Shown here: positions 16,530-24,776 of the stretch, in pieces
Numbering within the stretch: position 1 is the first letter of the stretch
How the letters are laid out: every line of letters starts with the position of its first letter
DNA from: Sediminivirga luteola
GTDB lineage: Bacteria > Actinomycetota > Actinomycetes > Actinomycetales > Brevibacteriaceae
NCBI RefSeq assembly: GCF_014639315.1
Contig: NZ_BMFY01000010.1
Location: 62,001-126,000, forward strand
Direction of reading: 5' to 3'
Length of the DNA: 64,000 nucleotides
Notes under the pieces: model-generated
What the model saw: only the letters and a program-made list of their open reading frames with translations
What the model was told of the DNA's origin: nothing
The model's database searches: none
Made by a program: the position numbers and the translations under genes

Positions 16530-17819
16530 TCACACCCCCTGCCCGCCGCCGGAGAAGGGGTCCTCCCGCACCGAGGGGTCGGTGCCGTTGACGTACCAGT
16601 CACCCAGCACGCGCTCCTTGTAGATCCGGGGATTGTGCGAGGCGAGGGTCCTCGCATTGCGCCAGTGCCGGTCCAGCAGCACCGCCTCCGAGGTGCCGGA
16701 GGCGCCGAGCGCGTCAAACACCTCATTGGTGACCGCGAGCGCGGCGTCGATGATCACCAGCTGCGCCTCGGCGGTGCGCACCGTCGCGGTACGAAGCGCC
16801 TCGCCGCCCCTGACGTCGGCGCCGGCCCGGCGGGCCTCGGCCACCTCGTCCAGGGCGGCGGTCTGCGCCTGCAGCGCGGCGTCCGCCTGGAACACCTGCG
16901 CGCCGAGCCGGCCGATGACCTGCAGCAGCTGCGCGTCCCGCGCCGGGACCTCGTCCAGCCCGAGGGGGTAGTTGCGGCGGCGCTGCTTCAGCGCCTCGAT
17001 CGCCTCGCTCCACGCAGCCCTGGCGATGCCGGCCAGGATCGCCAGCAGGCTGGTCTGGTAGAACAACCCCTGATAGGGGAACCGCTCGGCGGCGGGGAAG
17101 AGCCCGAACCGGTCGACCTCAGCCTGATCGTAGCGGGCCGAGCCGCTGGCGGTGGTGCGCTGACCGAAGCCGGGCCAGTCGTCGATCAGCTCCACCCCGG
17201 GCTGGTCCCGGCGCACGAGCGCGGTCAGCGCCGTGCCCGACTCGTCCACGCCGATGACGTCCAGCCAGTCCGCGTACAGGCTGCCGGTGGCGTAGAACTT
17301 CGCGCCGGTGATGTACGTGGCGCCCGCACGCGTGCTCAGGCGGGTGCGCATATCGCTGAACTTGCCGCCGTTGGCCTCGGTCCAGCCGCCGCCGACGAAG
17401 TCCCCGGCGCGGAACCGTTCCAGCCAAACCTCACCGGCCTCATCCGGCGGGGAGTAGAGCCGGTCTTCGACGAAGGCCCAGTGGTTGCGGAAGACATGGG
17501 CGATATTGGCATCGGCGGCGCCCAGCTCGGCCAGCAGCCGGAAAGCCTGTTGCAGGGAGGCGCCGGAGCCGCCGTGCCGTTCGGGGATGCGCAGGCGGGA
17601 GAATCCGGCGTCGATCAGCCAGCGGACCTGCTCGTGGGCGAAGATCCGCTCGCGCTCCCGGTCGCGGTTGCCCTCCTTGATCTGCGCGAACAGGGGATGG
17701 AAGCGATCGCTCAGTTCCGCGTCGACGGCGGTGGGCGGGCTGAGCCACGAGACGGCGGTGCGGGCGTCCTGGGCTGCGGGCATGGTCACTCCTGTGGTTG
17801 CGGGCTCGTCGGGGCTCAT
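16530..17819 (-). CDS. Acyl-CoA-dehydrogenase-fold flavin monooxygenase (DszC/SfnC type)
   Basis: A 429-residue member of the acyl-CoA dehydrogenase superfamily. SRLRIPERHGGSGASLQQAFRLLAELGAADANIAHVFRNHW is the N-terminal helical domain. A WTEANGGKFSD strand and YITGAKFYATGSLYADWL mark the middle beta domain. The C-terminal helical bundle ends in YKERVLGDWYVNGTDP, typical of DszC/SfnC desulfurisation monooxygenases rather than true fatty-acid enzymes. It would use FMNH2 and oxygen on a sulfur- or nitrogen-containing compound delivered by the importer encoded upstream. It overlaps the preceding LLM-like gene by four bases. Confidence 0.88.
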   Translation of the reverse strand: MSPDEPATTGVTMPAAQDARTAVSWLSPPTAVDAELSDRFHPLFAQIKEGNRDRERERIFAHEQVRWLIDAGFSRLRIPERHGGSGASLQQAFRLLAELGAADANIAHVFRNHWAFVEDRLYSPPDEAGEVWLERFRAGDFVGGGWTEANGGKFSDMRTRLSTRAGATYITGAKFYATGSLYADWLDVIGVDESGTALTALVRRDQPGVELIDDWPGFGQRTTASGSARYDQAEVDRFGLFPAAERFPYQGLFYQTSLLAILAGIARAAWSEAIEALKQRRRNYPLGLDEVPARDAQLLQVIGRLGAQVFQADAALQAQTAALDEVAEARRAGADVRGGEALRTATVRTAEAQLVIIDAALAVTNEVFDALGASGTSEAVLLDRHWRNARTLASHNPRIYKERVLGDWYVNGTDPSVREDPFSGGGQGV

Positions 17820-18913
17820 CGGGAGGCGCCGAGCGGGGAGGCGAAGGCCGGCGCGGCATCGGAGAGCCGGTCCGGTGGCTGGGGCAGTCCGAGCCTCTCG
17901 CGCAAGCTGAGCGGAGCGGGCCGGCTGACTGCGGTAGGCGTGCCGGGCGCACCGGTGCTGCGAGCACGGTCAATGAGCCCGGCCAGTTCCGCCAGCAGAT
18001 CCTGCAATGGCGCTCCGGGCGCGGCGATGAGGATGCCGTCGGCGCCGGCATCGCGCAGCGCCGGGCCGCGGGACGCCTGGGCGGGATCGACCTGGACCAG
18101 CAGCCGCCGGGCCGGGCCGGTGCGAGCGGCGATCTGACCGACCCCGGCCTCCGTGGCGCCGGCGAGCACCACGACGTCCACGGCCTCCGGCGCCAGCAGC
18201 GCCTCCCCGGGCCCGGCGGCGTACCAGAAGAGCACAGGCGAGGTCTGCTCGCTGGTGGGTGCGCTCAGCGGGCCGGCGGAGTCGAAGACGCCGGTGTGGT
18301 CGACCCGCCGGATCCGGTCCGATTCGACGAAGACGTCCCGTGCGCGGTCGGCCACGACCGTGTCCGCCGGCCAGCTCTGGCCCAGCGCCGCCAGCAGGGT
18401 GGCGGCGTCCGCCGCGGCTTCGGCCTGGCTGGCAGTCGTTCCCCAGACCCGTCCTGCCGGGGCCGCCCGGTCTGCCGCGCCGATGAGCACGCCGGTGGTG
18501 CCGTGCGCGAGCAGATCGGCGGACTGCGCCCGGCGCGCCAGGTTATAGGGGTGGTCCCGCTGCGGGGCGTAGGGCAGTACCAGGGGGATGTCCGGCCCGC
18601 TGGCCGCCAGATAGGTGGCGGCGATGCTGGAGTCCAGGTGGAGGCCGGGCGCACGGGCAGGCGGCGTGGACGCGGACTCCGGGCCGGAGGAGTCGGCCTC
18701 CTCGGCGGCGCTGACCGGAACGAGGCGGTCGAGCCCGAGGACGGTGAACGTCAGCGGCAGCCCGGCCAGGGCCTGCAGCGCGGCCGTGGAGCGGAGCAGC
18801 TGCTGCACCTGGCTCCCGTCCAGGCCGAGGCCGGTGAAGGGGGCGGTTCCGGGATGCCGCGTGCTGCCCGTGGTGGTTCCGGTCGTGTTCCCTGTGGGGC
18901 CTTCAGTCGTCAT
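17816..18913 (-). CDS. Divergent LLM-like (luciferase-fold) protein
   Basis: The 365-residue product resembles LLM flavin monooxygenases only in patches. Examples are LLRSTAALQALAGLPLTFTVLGLDRLVPVS near the start, HLDSSIAATYLAAS, then NLARRAQSADLLAHGTTGVLIGA where active enzymes read NLAR...LSGGRAGWN, and a late glycine-rich GVGQIAARTG segment. Several usual FMN-contact regions are weak or missing and the protein is about 60 residues short. It may be an inactive partner, a substrate-handling subunit or a diverged enzyme. ATG 18913 has AGGAAGG upstream and overlaps the ABC ATPase stop by four bases. Operon position says it works with the transporter and the two other monooxygenases. Confidence 0.7.
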   Translation of the reverse strand: MTTEGPTGNTTGTTTGSTRHPGTAPFTGLGLDGSQVQQLLRSTAALQALAGLPLTFTVLGLDRLVPVSAAEEADSSGPESASTPPARAPGLHLDSSIAATYLAASGPDIPLVLPYAPQRDHPYNLARRAQSADLLAHGTTGVLIGAADRAAPAGRVWGTTASQAEAAADAATLLAALGQSWPADTVVADRARDVFVESDRIRRVDHTGVFDSAGPLSAPTSEQTSPVLFWYAAGPGEALLAPEAVDVVVLAGATEAGVGQIAARTGPARRLLVQVDPAQASRGPALRDAGADGILIAAPGAPLQDLLAELAGLIDRARSTGAPGTPTAVSRPAPLSLRERLGLPQPPDRLSDAAPAFASPLGASR

Positions 18914-20799
18914 GGGGTGCCTGCCTTCCTGGTGGAGAGGTTCGCCGCGAGCAGCGCCCGGGTCTCCTCGGCGCGGGTGTCGTCGTAGAGGTCGTCGGTG
19001 GCGAACTCGTCGACGAGCGCGCCCTGTTCCAGCACGCCGATCCGGTCGCAGATCCACTCCACGAGCGCGAGGTTGTGCCCGATGAACACGTAGGTCAGGC
19101 CGAGGCGGTGTTTGAGGTCCAGGAGAAGCTCGACCAGCGTGGCCTGTGTGGAGACATCCAGCGCCGAGGTGGGCTCGTCCAGGATCAGGAGCTCGGGTTC
19201 GAGCGCGAGGGCGCGGGCGATGCCGATCCGCTGCCGCTGCCCGCCGGAGAGGGCGTGCGGGTAGCGGCCGCCGAGTTCCGCGGGCAGCCCGACGAGGGCC
19301 AGCTTCTCCTCCAGCAGTTCCCGCCCGGCGGCACGGCCGCGCCCGGCGAGCCCGAAACGCCGCAGAGGACGCAGGATCTGCTCACCGACGGTCAGCCGTG
19401 GATTGAGCGAACTGGTGGCGTCCTGGAAGACGTACTGGAACCGGGGTCGCAGCCGCGTCAGTGCGGCGCCGCCGGACCCGGTGATCTGATGCCCGTCGAA
19501 GACGACGCTGCCGGAGGTGGCCGGGAGCAGGCCGCCGATCAGGCGGGCCACGGTCGATTTGCCCGAGCCCGAGCGCCCGATGAGCCCGTAGGCCTCTCCG
19601 GGGCGCACGGCGAAGGCCACGTCCTTCACGGCCGTGAACTCCCGGCGGGGCATCCCCGTGCCGAGGCCGCCCAGGGCGAAGGTCTTGGTCAGGTCCCGCA
19701 CAGTGAGCAGTTCACCGCGCTCGGAGTCAGCCGCCTCCGCCGGATCGTTCGGCTCCGTCAGATCGGCCGGATCGGCCGGACCGGCCAGGGGGGTCCTCGC
19801 ACCGGAAGTCACGCGGCCGGGCCGGCCCGCATCGGCGGATCCCGTCCCGCCGGGGTTCCCCTCCGATGCGGCGGCGCTGCCCGTACCGGGAGGAGGGCCC
19901 GCATCGGCGCCCGGCTGCGCGGCGCCCCGGCCGGCGCCGGCCGGTGCGGCGCCCAGGCGCGGGACGGAGGAGAGCAGCAGCTTCGTATAGGGGTGCCGGG
20001 GACGCTGGAGCACCTCGGAGCGCACGCCGGCCTCGACGACGCGGCCGTCCCGCAGCACGACCACGCGATCGGCCATGTGCTCCACCACGTCGAAATCGTG
20101 GGTGATGAGCAGAAGCGCCGCATCGCGGGTGGTGACCACCTCGTGCAGCAGGTCCAGCACCTGCCGCTGGACCACGGTGTCCAGCGCCGTGGTGGGCTCA
20201 TCGGCGATCAGCACGGCCGGCTCCGCCAGGCTGGCCAGGGCGATCATGACGCGCTGGCGCATGCCGCCGGAGAGTTCGTGCGGATACGCCCGCAGCACCC
20301 GGTCCGCGTCGCCGATGCCCACCCGCCGCAGCCATTCGGCCGCCAGCTCGTTCCGGGCGCCGGAGCCCAAGCCGGGGCGGTGATGGCGGATGATCTCGCC
20401 GAGCTGGTTGCGGACCGTGAAGGAGGGGTCGAGCGAGGCCAGGGGGTTCTGGAAGATGACGCCCAGCCGCCTGCCGCGGTAGGCGCTCAAACCGCGCTGG
20501 CTCAACCCGGTCAGCTCGTCACCGCCCAGCCGGATTGAGCCGGAGGTGATCTGCGCTGGACGGGGCAGGAGCCCCAGGATGGCGGAGGCAGTGACGCTCT
20601 TCCCGGAGCCGGACTCGCCCACCAGGGCGAGCACCTCGCCGGCGGACAGGGTGAAGCCGACGTCCCGGACCACCTCGCTGCCGGGGGATTTGGGCTCGAA
20701 GCTGACGGAGAGCCCGGCGACCTCCAGCACAGCGGCCGCGCCCGGGCGCCGGCCGGGCTGCGGGGCGACCGCCGCGGGCCGGGGAGCGGACGCGGTCAT
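18910..20799 (-). CDS. Fused double ABC ATPase of a peptide/nickel-type importer (DppDF-like)
   Basis: A 629-residue protein with two complete nucleotide-binding domains. The first has Walker A GESGSGKS (about 57-64), LSGGMRQRV and LIADEPTTALD. A Pro/Gly/Ala-rich linker of about 90 residues follows. The second has GRSGSGKS (about 412-419), LSGGQRQRIGIARAL and LILDEPTSALDV. Each is followed by the C-terminal extension seen in oligopeptide/dipeptide ATPases (HPYTKLLLSSVP in the first). The fusion replaces separate DppD and DppF subunits. It overlaps the permease gene by four bases and energises the importer made from the next three genes. Confidence 0.93.
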   Translation of the reverse strand: MTASAPRPAAVAPQPGRRPGAAAVLEVAGLSVSFEPKSPGSEVVRDVGFTLSAGEVLALVGESGSGKSVTASAILGLLPRPAQITSGSIRLGGDELTGLSQRGLSAYRGRRLGVIFQNPLASLDPSFTVRNQLGEIIRHHRPGLGSGARNELAAEWLRRVGIGDADRVLRAYPHELSGGMRQRVMIALASLAEPAVLIADEPTTALDTVVQRQVLDLLHEVVTTRDAALLLITHDFDVVEHMADRVVVLRDGRVVEAGVRSEVLQRPRHPYTKLLLSSVPRLGAAPAGAGRGAAQPGADAGPPPGTGSAAASEGNPGGTGSADAGRPGRVTSGARTPLAGPADPADLTEPNDPAEAADSERGELLTVRDLTKTFALGGLGTGMPRREFTAVKDVAFAVRPGEAYGLIGRSGSGKSTVARLIGGLLPATSGSVVFDGHQITGSGGAALTRLRPRFQYVFQDATSSLNPRLTVGEQILRPLRRFGLAGRGRAAGRELLEEKLALVGLPAELGGRYPHALSGGQRQRIGIARALALEPELLILDEPTSALDVSTQATLVELLLDLKHRLGLTYVFIGHNLALVEWICDRIGVLEQGALVDEFATDDLYDDTRAEETRALLAANLSTRKAGTP

Positions 20800-21809
20800 C
20801 GCGGGACCTCCTCGGCCGGACCGGAGGCATCGGCGTGACCGTCCGGACCGGCGGCGCCGACCGGGGTATCCCGGCCGTCCGCCCCGGCGTCTCCGGTCTT
20901 CCGGCGGGATGGTGCCCCGCTGCGCTGGCGCACGTCCAGAACGTCCCGCAGGCCGTCTCCGAGCCAGTTGAACGCGAGCGCGACGATCAGCACCATGAGC
21001 CCCGGGAACAGCGCCACGTAGAGGTTCCCGGAGATCACGACGCGAGCGCCGGTGGCGATCATCTGCCCCCAGTCGGCCGTCGGCGGCTGCACGCCGATGC
21101 CGACCGCGCTCAGGCTGGAGGCGAACACCACCATGCCGCCGACCAGGCTGGTGGCGTACACGATGATCTGCGTCGTGACATTGGGCAGGACCTCCCGGAA
21201 GAGGATCGAGGCGTGCCCCGCGCCCAGGGAGACCGCCGCCTCCACGTAGTCCTGTCCCTTCTGCTGTTTGACCTCGGCGAAGACCACCCGGGAGACGTAG
21301 GGGATGACGGCGAAGGCGATCGCCAGGATCACCACGGACGGCCCCGGCGCGAAGAGCGCCGCCAGGGCCACGGCCACGATGATCACCGGGAAGGCGAACA
21401 TCACGTCGACCGTGCGCATGATCAGCCCGGACAGCAAGGGCCCGGCGAAACCGGCGACGATGGCCAGGGCACTGCCGACCACCGTGGAGAACGCCACCGC
21501 GACGACGGCGATGAGCAGGGAGGTGCGACCGCCCCAGATGATCCTGCTGAGCAGATCGCGGCCCTGGTCGTCGGTTCCCAGCAGGTGCCCGGGCGACCCG
21601 GGCGGCAGGTATTTGCTGGCCGGATCGGAGAGCAGGGGGTCGTGCGGCGCGACGAGCGGGGCGAAGACGCTGGAGAGCACGACCACGGCGATGATGACCA
21701 GGGCGACGCCGACCTGCAGGTTCCGGCCGGTGACGGTGCGGGGCCGGCGGCCGGGCAGGGGGACCAGCCGGGAGGCGTTCTTCGGCGCGGTCGCGAGATC
21801 CGCCATCAT
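20796..21809 (-). CDS. ABC permease of the DppC type
   Basis: A 337-residue inner-membrane permease with about six helices. LLGTDDQGRDLLSRIIWGGRTSL is the DppC/OppC signature at the start of the permease domain. The EAA-type loop is EAAVSLGAGHASILFREVLPN. The C-terminal tail after GLRDVLD is long, charged and Gly/Ala-rich. It pairs with the DppB-type permease. Two adjacent in-frame ATGs exist: 21809 gives a four-base ATGA overlap with the upstream stop, whereas 21806 sits at a better distance from GAGGAGG. The open frame continues far upstream of both but is not coding there. Confidence 0.9.
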   Translation of the reverse strand: MMADLATAPKNASRLVPLPGRRPRTVTGRNLQVGVALVIIAVVVLSSVFAPLVAPHDPLLSDPASKYLPPGSPGHLLGTDDQGRDLLSRIIWGGRTSLLIAVVAVAFSTVVGSALAIVAGFAGPLLSGLIMRTVDVMFAFPVIIVAVALAALFAPGPSVVILAIAFAVIPYVSRVVFAEVKQQKGQDYVEAAVSLGAGHASILFREVLPNVTTQIIVYATSLVGGMVVFASSLSAVGIGVQPPTADWGQMIATGARVVISGNLYVALFPGLMVLIVALAFNWLGDGLRDVLDVRQRSGAPSRRKTGDAGADGRDTPVGAAGPDGHADASGPAEEVPR

Positions 21810-22759
21810 GCCCTCCTCAGACGGGGGTTGAGGCTGTCGACGGTGATGTCGGTCAGCAGGTTGACCACCAGGTAGCAGGCGGCGACCAGCAGGATGCCGC
21901 CCTGGATGACGGGGTAGTCCTTGCCGTTGACGGCGTTCAGCAGCTGGGTGCCGATGCCGGGCCAGTTGAAGACGCTCTCGACGAAGATGACGCCGGTGAT
22001 GAGCGTCCCGATCTCCAGGCCGGTGATATTGACGGCAGAGGGCAGGATATTGCGTCCCACGTGCTTGCCGTACAGCTTCCACCGGGGGATCCCCTGGGAA
22101 GCGAAGGTCTTGAAGTGCTCGGTGCCGACCTCGTGGATGATGCCGATCCGCACGAACCGCGCCAGCACCAGCATCGAGATGAGACCGGCGGCCAGGGAAG
22201 GCAGCACGAGGTGTGCCAGCAGGTCCGCGAAGCCCCCGCCGTTCCGGGACTGCATCCCGCCGACCGGGAGCCACTGCAGCTGCAGGGAGAACACGATGAT
22301 GAGCACCAGGCCGAACCAGTAGATGGACAGATTGCTGCCGATCTGCACGATCAGCATCACCGCCCGGTCGATCCAGGTGCGGTGGAAGATGCCCGCCGTC
22401 GCGCCGATCGCCATCCCGAACACCACGCAGGCGACGACGCCGCCGAGGGTGAGGATCAGCGTGTTGAGGAAGTTGGGGCCGAGGATGTCGAACACCGGGA
22501 CGCCCAGCACGATGGAGATGCCCCCGCCGTCGACGGCCACGTTCTTCAACCAGACGAAGTACTGCTGCCACAGCGGCAGGTCCAGTCCGTAGGTGGCGCG
22601 GATCTGGTCCAGCTGCTCGGCAGTGAACCGGTTGGCGTACTGCGCCTCGATGGGATCGCCCGGGGTGAGGACGCCGATCAGGAAGGCCAGCACGGAGACC
22701 AGCGCGAGGATCGGGAGCATCAGGAGCAGGCGCCATCCGATCCGCTTGACGGTGCCCAC
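21806..22759 (-). CDS. ABC permease of the DppB type
   Basis: A 317-residue permease with six probable helices. The N-terminal LLLMLPILALVSVLAFLIGVLTPGDP with a following YGLDLPLWQQYFVWL is characteristic of DppB/OppB. The EAA-type loop reads KTFASQGIPRWKLYGKHVGRNILP. It starts with GTG, three bases after the stop of the binding-protein gene, and forms the membrane channel with the DppC-type subunit. The family carries peptides, nickel chelates, glutathione, opines and other solutes. The monooxygenases in the operon suggest an unusual organosulfur or amine substrate rather than ordinary peptides. Confidence 0.92.
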   Translation of the reverse strand: MGTVKRIGWRLLLMLPILALVSVLAFLIGVLTPGDPIEAQYANRFTAEQLDQIRATYGLDLPLWQQYFVWLKNVAVDGGGISIVLGVPVFDILGPNFLNTLILTLGGVVACVVFGMAIGATAGIFHRTWIDRAVMLIVQIGSNLSIYWFGLVLIIVFSLQLQWLPVGGMQSRNGGGFADLLAHLVLPSLAAGLISMLVLARFVRIGIIHEVGTEHFKTFASQGIPRWKLYGKHVGRNILPSAVNITGLEIGTLITGVIFVESVFNWPGIGTQLLNAVNGKDYPVIQGGILLVAACYLVVNLLTDITVDSLNPRLRRA

Positions 22760-22762
22760 CCG

Positions 22763-24346
22763 CTACTCCGACAGCCAGACGGTGCTCAGGTCGTACCAGT
22801 TGGTCGAGGCGAAGGTGAACCCCTGCACGTTCGGTCCGGTGGCGTAGTAGCGGGTGAGGTTCACCGCCGGGATGACCAGGGCGTTCTCCCGCAGCAGCGC
22901 CTCGGCCTCCTGCCACTGCTGGATGCGGGCGTCCTCGTCGTCGGTGTACAGAGCCTCCTGGATGGCTTCGGTGACCTCCGGGTAGTCGTCCTGATCCAGG
23001 CCGCGGCCGGTGAGGCCGTTGTAGCCGTTGAACAGCCACTCGGCGTTCGTCTCGCCGAACTCGTCGAGGCTCAGTCCGTCGCCCTCCTCGGAGTTGTAGA
23101 CGCGGGCGCTGTAGCTGACCCGGTCGAGGGATACGATCTCGGTCTCCACGCCGATCTGCCCGTAGGCGTCCTGCAGCCACTGGGCGAGGTTCTCGTTGGC
23201 GACGTCGACGACGAGGTTGAAGTGGAGTTCGCCGGGCTCGTATCCGGCGTCGGCGAGCAGTTCGCGCGCGGCCTCCGGATCGTACTCGAAGTCCCGGACG
23301 GCCGGGTCGTAGGCCTCGTTGCCCGGCGGGAGGAAGGAGTACTGCGGCGAGGCGTAGCCGTTGAAGACCTGCTCGGCGAGAGCCTCGCGGTCCAGGCCGT
23401 GGATGAGCGCCTTGCGGACTCTCTCGTCCTGCAGCTGCGGGTTGTCGTAGTTGAAGGAGAGATAGATGAGCTGGGCGCCCGTTCCCTCGGGCACGTTGAA
23501 CCCGGCGTTCTCCAGGGTCTCCACGTCATCGGGCTGGACATAGCTGATGTGGTCGACCTCGTTGTTCAGCAGGGAGGCGACCCGTGTCTGGTTGTTCGGG
23601 ATGATCCGGAAGGTGAGCGTGTCCAGGTAGGGCCGGTCGCCGTAATAGTCCTCGTTGCGTTCCAGTTCGATCCGGTCGCCGATGGCGCGCGAGACGAACC
23701 GGTAGGGCCCGGTGCCTTCGGGCTGATCGGCGAAGGCGTCGTTGCCGTGCTCCTCCCAGACGGCCGGGTTGCCGATGGGCAGCGTGTACATCGACTGCGC
23801 CAGGATGCGGGGGAAGCCCAGGAAGGGCTCGCTGAAGGTGAACTCGTAGGTGAAGTCGTCCACGGGCTGCGCTTCGGACAGGTTGCCGAACCACACCTGG
23901 AGCCGGCCGGCTGCTTCCTCGTCGTAGAACTCGTAGTCCTCGTCCCAGACCCGCTGGACGTTCTGGTGCACCGCCTCGGCGTCGAACCGGGAACCGTCGT
24001 GGAAGGTGGCATCCTGGCGGAGGGTGAACGTCCAGGTGCGGCCGTCGTCGCTGCTCTCCCAGCTCTCCGCCAGGGCGGGCTGCAGATCCGGGACGCCTTC
24101 GGTCTGGGTGAGGTCCTCCTGGACCAGCGGCTCGAAGATGTGCCGGGAGACGCGGTAGGTCTCCCAGAACACCTGACGGTGCGGGTCCAGGCCGCGGGGC
24201 TCCAGGTAGAGCGCCGAGACGAAGTCACCGCCCTCGACCGGCTCTCCCGCGTCTCCGGTGGCCGCCGGGCCGCCGCCTGCGGCGCAGCCGTGCAGAAGGA
24301 CCGCACTAGCGGCGATGAGGGCGACTCCGGAGACGATGCGGCGCAC
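22763..24346 (-). CDS. ABC substrate-binding lipoprotein (family 5, peptide/nickel type)
   Basis: A 527-residue lipoprotein: signal peptide VRRIVSGVALIAASAVLLHGC with lipidated Cys21, then an SBP_bac_5 fold. Marker stretches are LQPALAESWESSDDGRTWTFTLRQDATFHDGS (about 88-118), FVSRAIGDRIELERNEDYYG and the C-terminal VIPAVNLTRYYATGPNVQGF. It captures the substrate outside the membrane for the DppB/DppC channel. GTG is the start, with AAAGG about 11 bases upstream. It is the first gene of the operon. The 370-base leader before it contains conspicuous stem-loops described separately. Confidence 0.92.
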   Translation of the reverse strand: MRRIVSGVALIAASAVLLHGCAAGGGPAATGDAGEPVEGGDFVSALYLEPRGLDPHRQVFWETYRVSRHIFEPLVQEDLTQTEGVPDLQPALAESWESSDDGRTWTFTLRQDATFHDGSRFDAEAVHQNVQRVWDEDYEFYDEEAAGRLQVWFGNLSEAQPVDDFTYEFTFSEPFLGFPRILAQSMYTLPIGNPAVWEEHGNDAFADQPEGTGPYRFVSRAIGDRIELERNEDYYGDRPYLDTLTFRIIPNNQTRVASLLNNEVDHISYVQPDDVETLENAGFNVPEGTGAQLIYLSFNYDNPQLQDERVRKALIHGLDREALAEQVFNGYASPQYSFLPPGNEAYDPAVRDFEYDPEAARELLADAGYEPGELHFNLVVDVANENLAQWLQDAYGQIGVETEIVSLDRVSYSARVYNSEEGDGLSLDEFGETNAEWLFNGYNGLTGRGLDQDDYPEVTEAIQEALYTDDEDARIQQWQEAEALLRENALVIPAVNLTRYYATGPNVQGFTFASTNWYDLSTVWLSE

Positions 24347-24722
24347 GGCGGGCCTGCCTTTCGTAGACGGGGCGGCTCTCGGCGAGAGCCTTCCGGGGGC
24401 GCGGCAGGAGAGCGATGGGCTCTACGCCGCGTGAACTGTCTACGAGAGTGACCGGCGGCGGGCACCAGCGGCAATACCGGCCGACACGGCGCGGCACATG
24501 CCTTCACGGGCCGTCATACACAGTCATGGGACGACGCGCGGGCGCCGCGTCATAGTGCCCGCGGCGCATCGGCGACCTTTGACGGGCACCGCCAGTCCCC
24601 GCGCCTCACGGCTTCCGCCGGATGGCCGCGAGGCTGCTGGTTGCCGGCGACCGTTCGCGGACTGCTGCCGAGACGCAGCCGCTTTTCGCTGTGGCCCGAG
24701 GCTGGGTGCGAGGGCAACGACG
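24347..24722 (-). promoter_or_regulatory. Structured leader region of the ABC-monooxygenase operon
   Basis: This gene-free stretch precedes the binding-protein gene. On the minus strand a short hairpin GCGA-ACGG-TCGC is followed at once by CGGCAACC (around 24637-24645). Next comes a nine-base-pair stem GCCTCGCGG/CCGTGAGGC enclosing 14 bases, then GGTGCCCG (around 24583-24590), which can pair with CGGGCAC about 20 bases on. CGGCAACC, a P3-like stem and GGTGCC in this order resemble the core of SAM-I/SAM-IV riboswitches. I cannot confirm the full fold, and GC-rich DNA forms stems easily. Closer to the gene, GGCTCTCGCCGAGAGCC is a further small hairpin. Confidence 0.3.
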
Positions 24723-24755
24723 GCACGGCCGCGGCAGCATCCGCCGCGGCCGTGC
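24723..24755 (-). terminator. Perfect 13-bp hairpin terminator
   Basis: GCACGGCCGCGGC (24723-24735) and GCCGCGGCCGTGC (24743-24755) form a perfect 13-base-pair stem with a seven-base loop. It lies 21 bases beyond the stop of the minus-strand surface-protein gene. There is no U tract. It separates that gene from the leader of the ABC-monooxygenase operon, which is transcribed in the same direction. Confidence 0.75.
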
Positions 24756-24776
24756 TGTTCAACGTCCCTTGAACGC

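Noticed and set aside
15273-18137. A 954-codon plus-strand open frame
   Set aside because: It lies opposite three genes with clear flavin-enzyme motifs and shows no domain of its own; an artefact of high GC at third positions.
22061-24451. A 796-codon plus-strand open frame
   Set aside because: Opposite the permease and binding-protein genes; the content is Asp/Gln/Val-rich with no recognisable fold.
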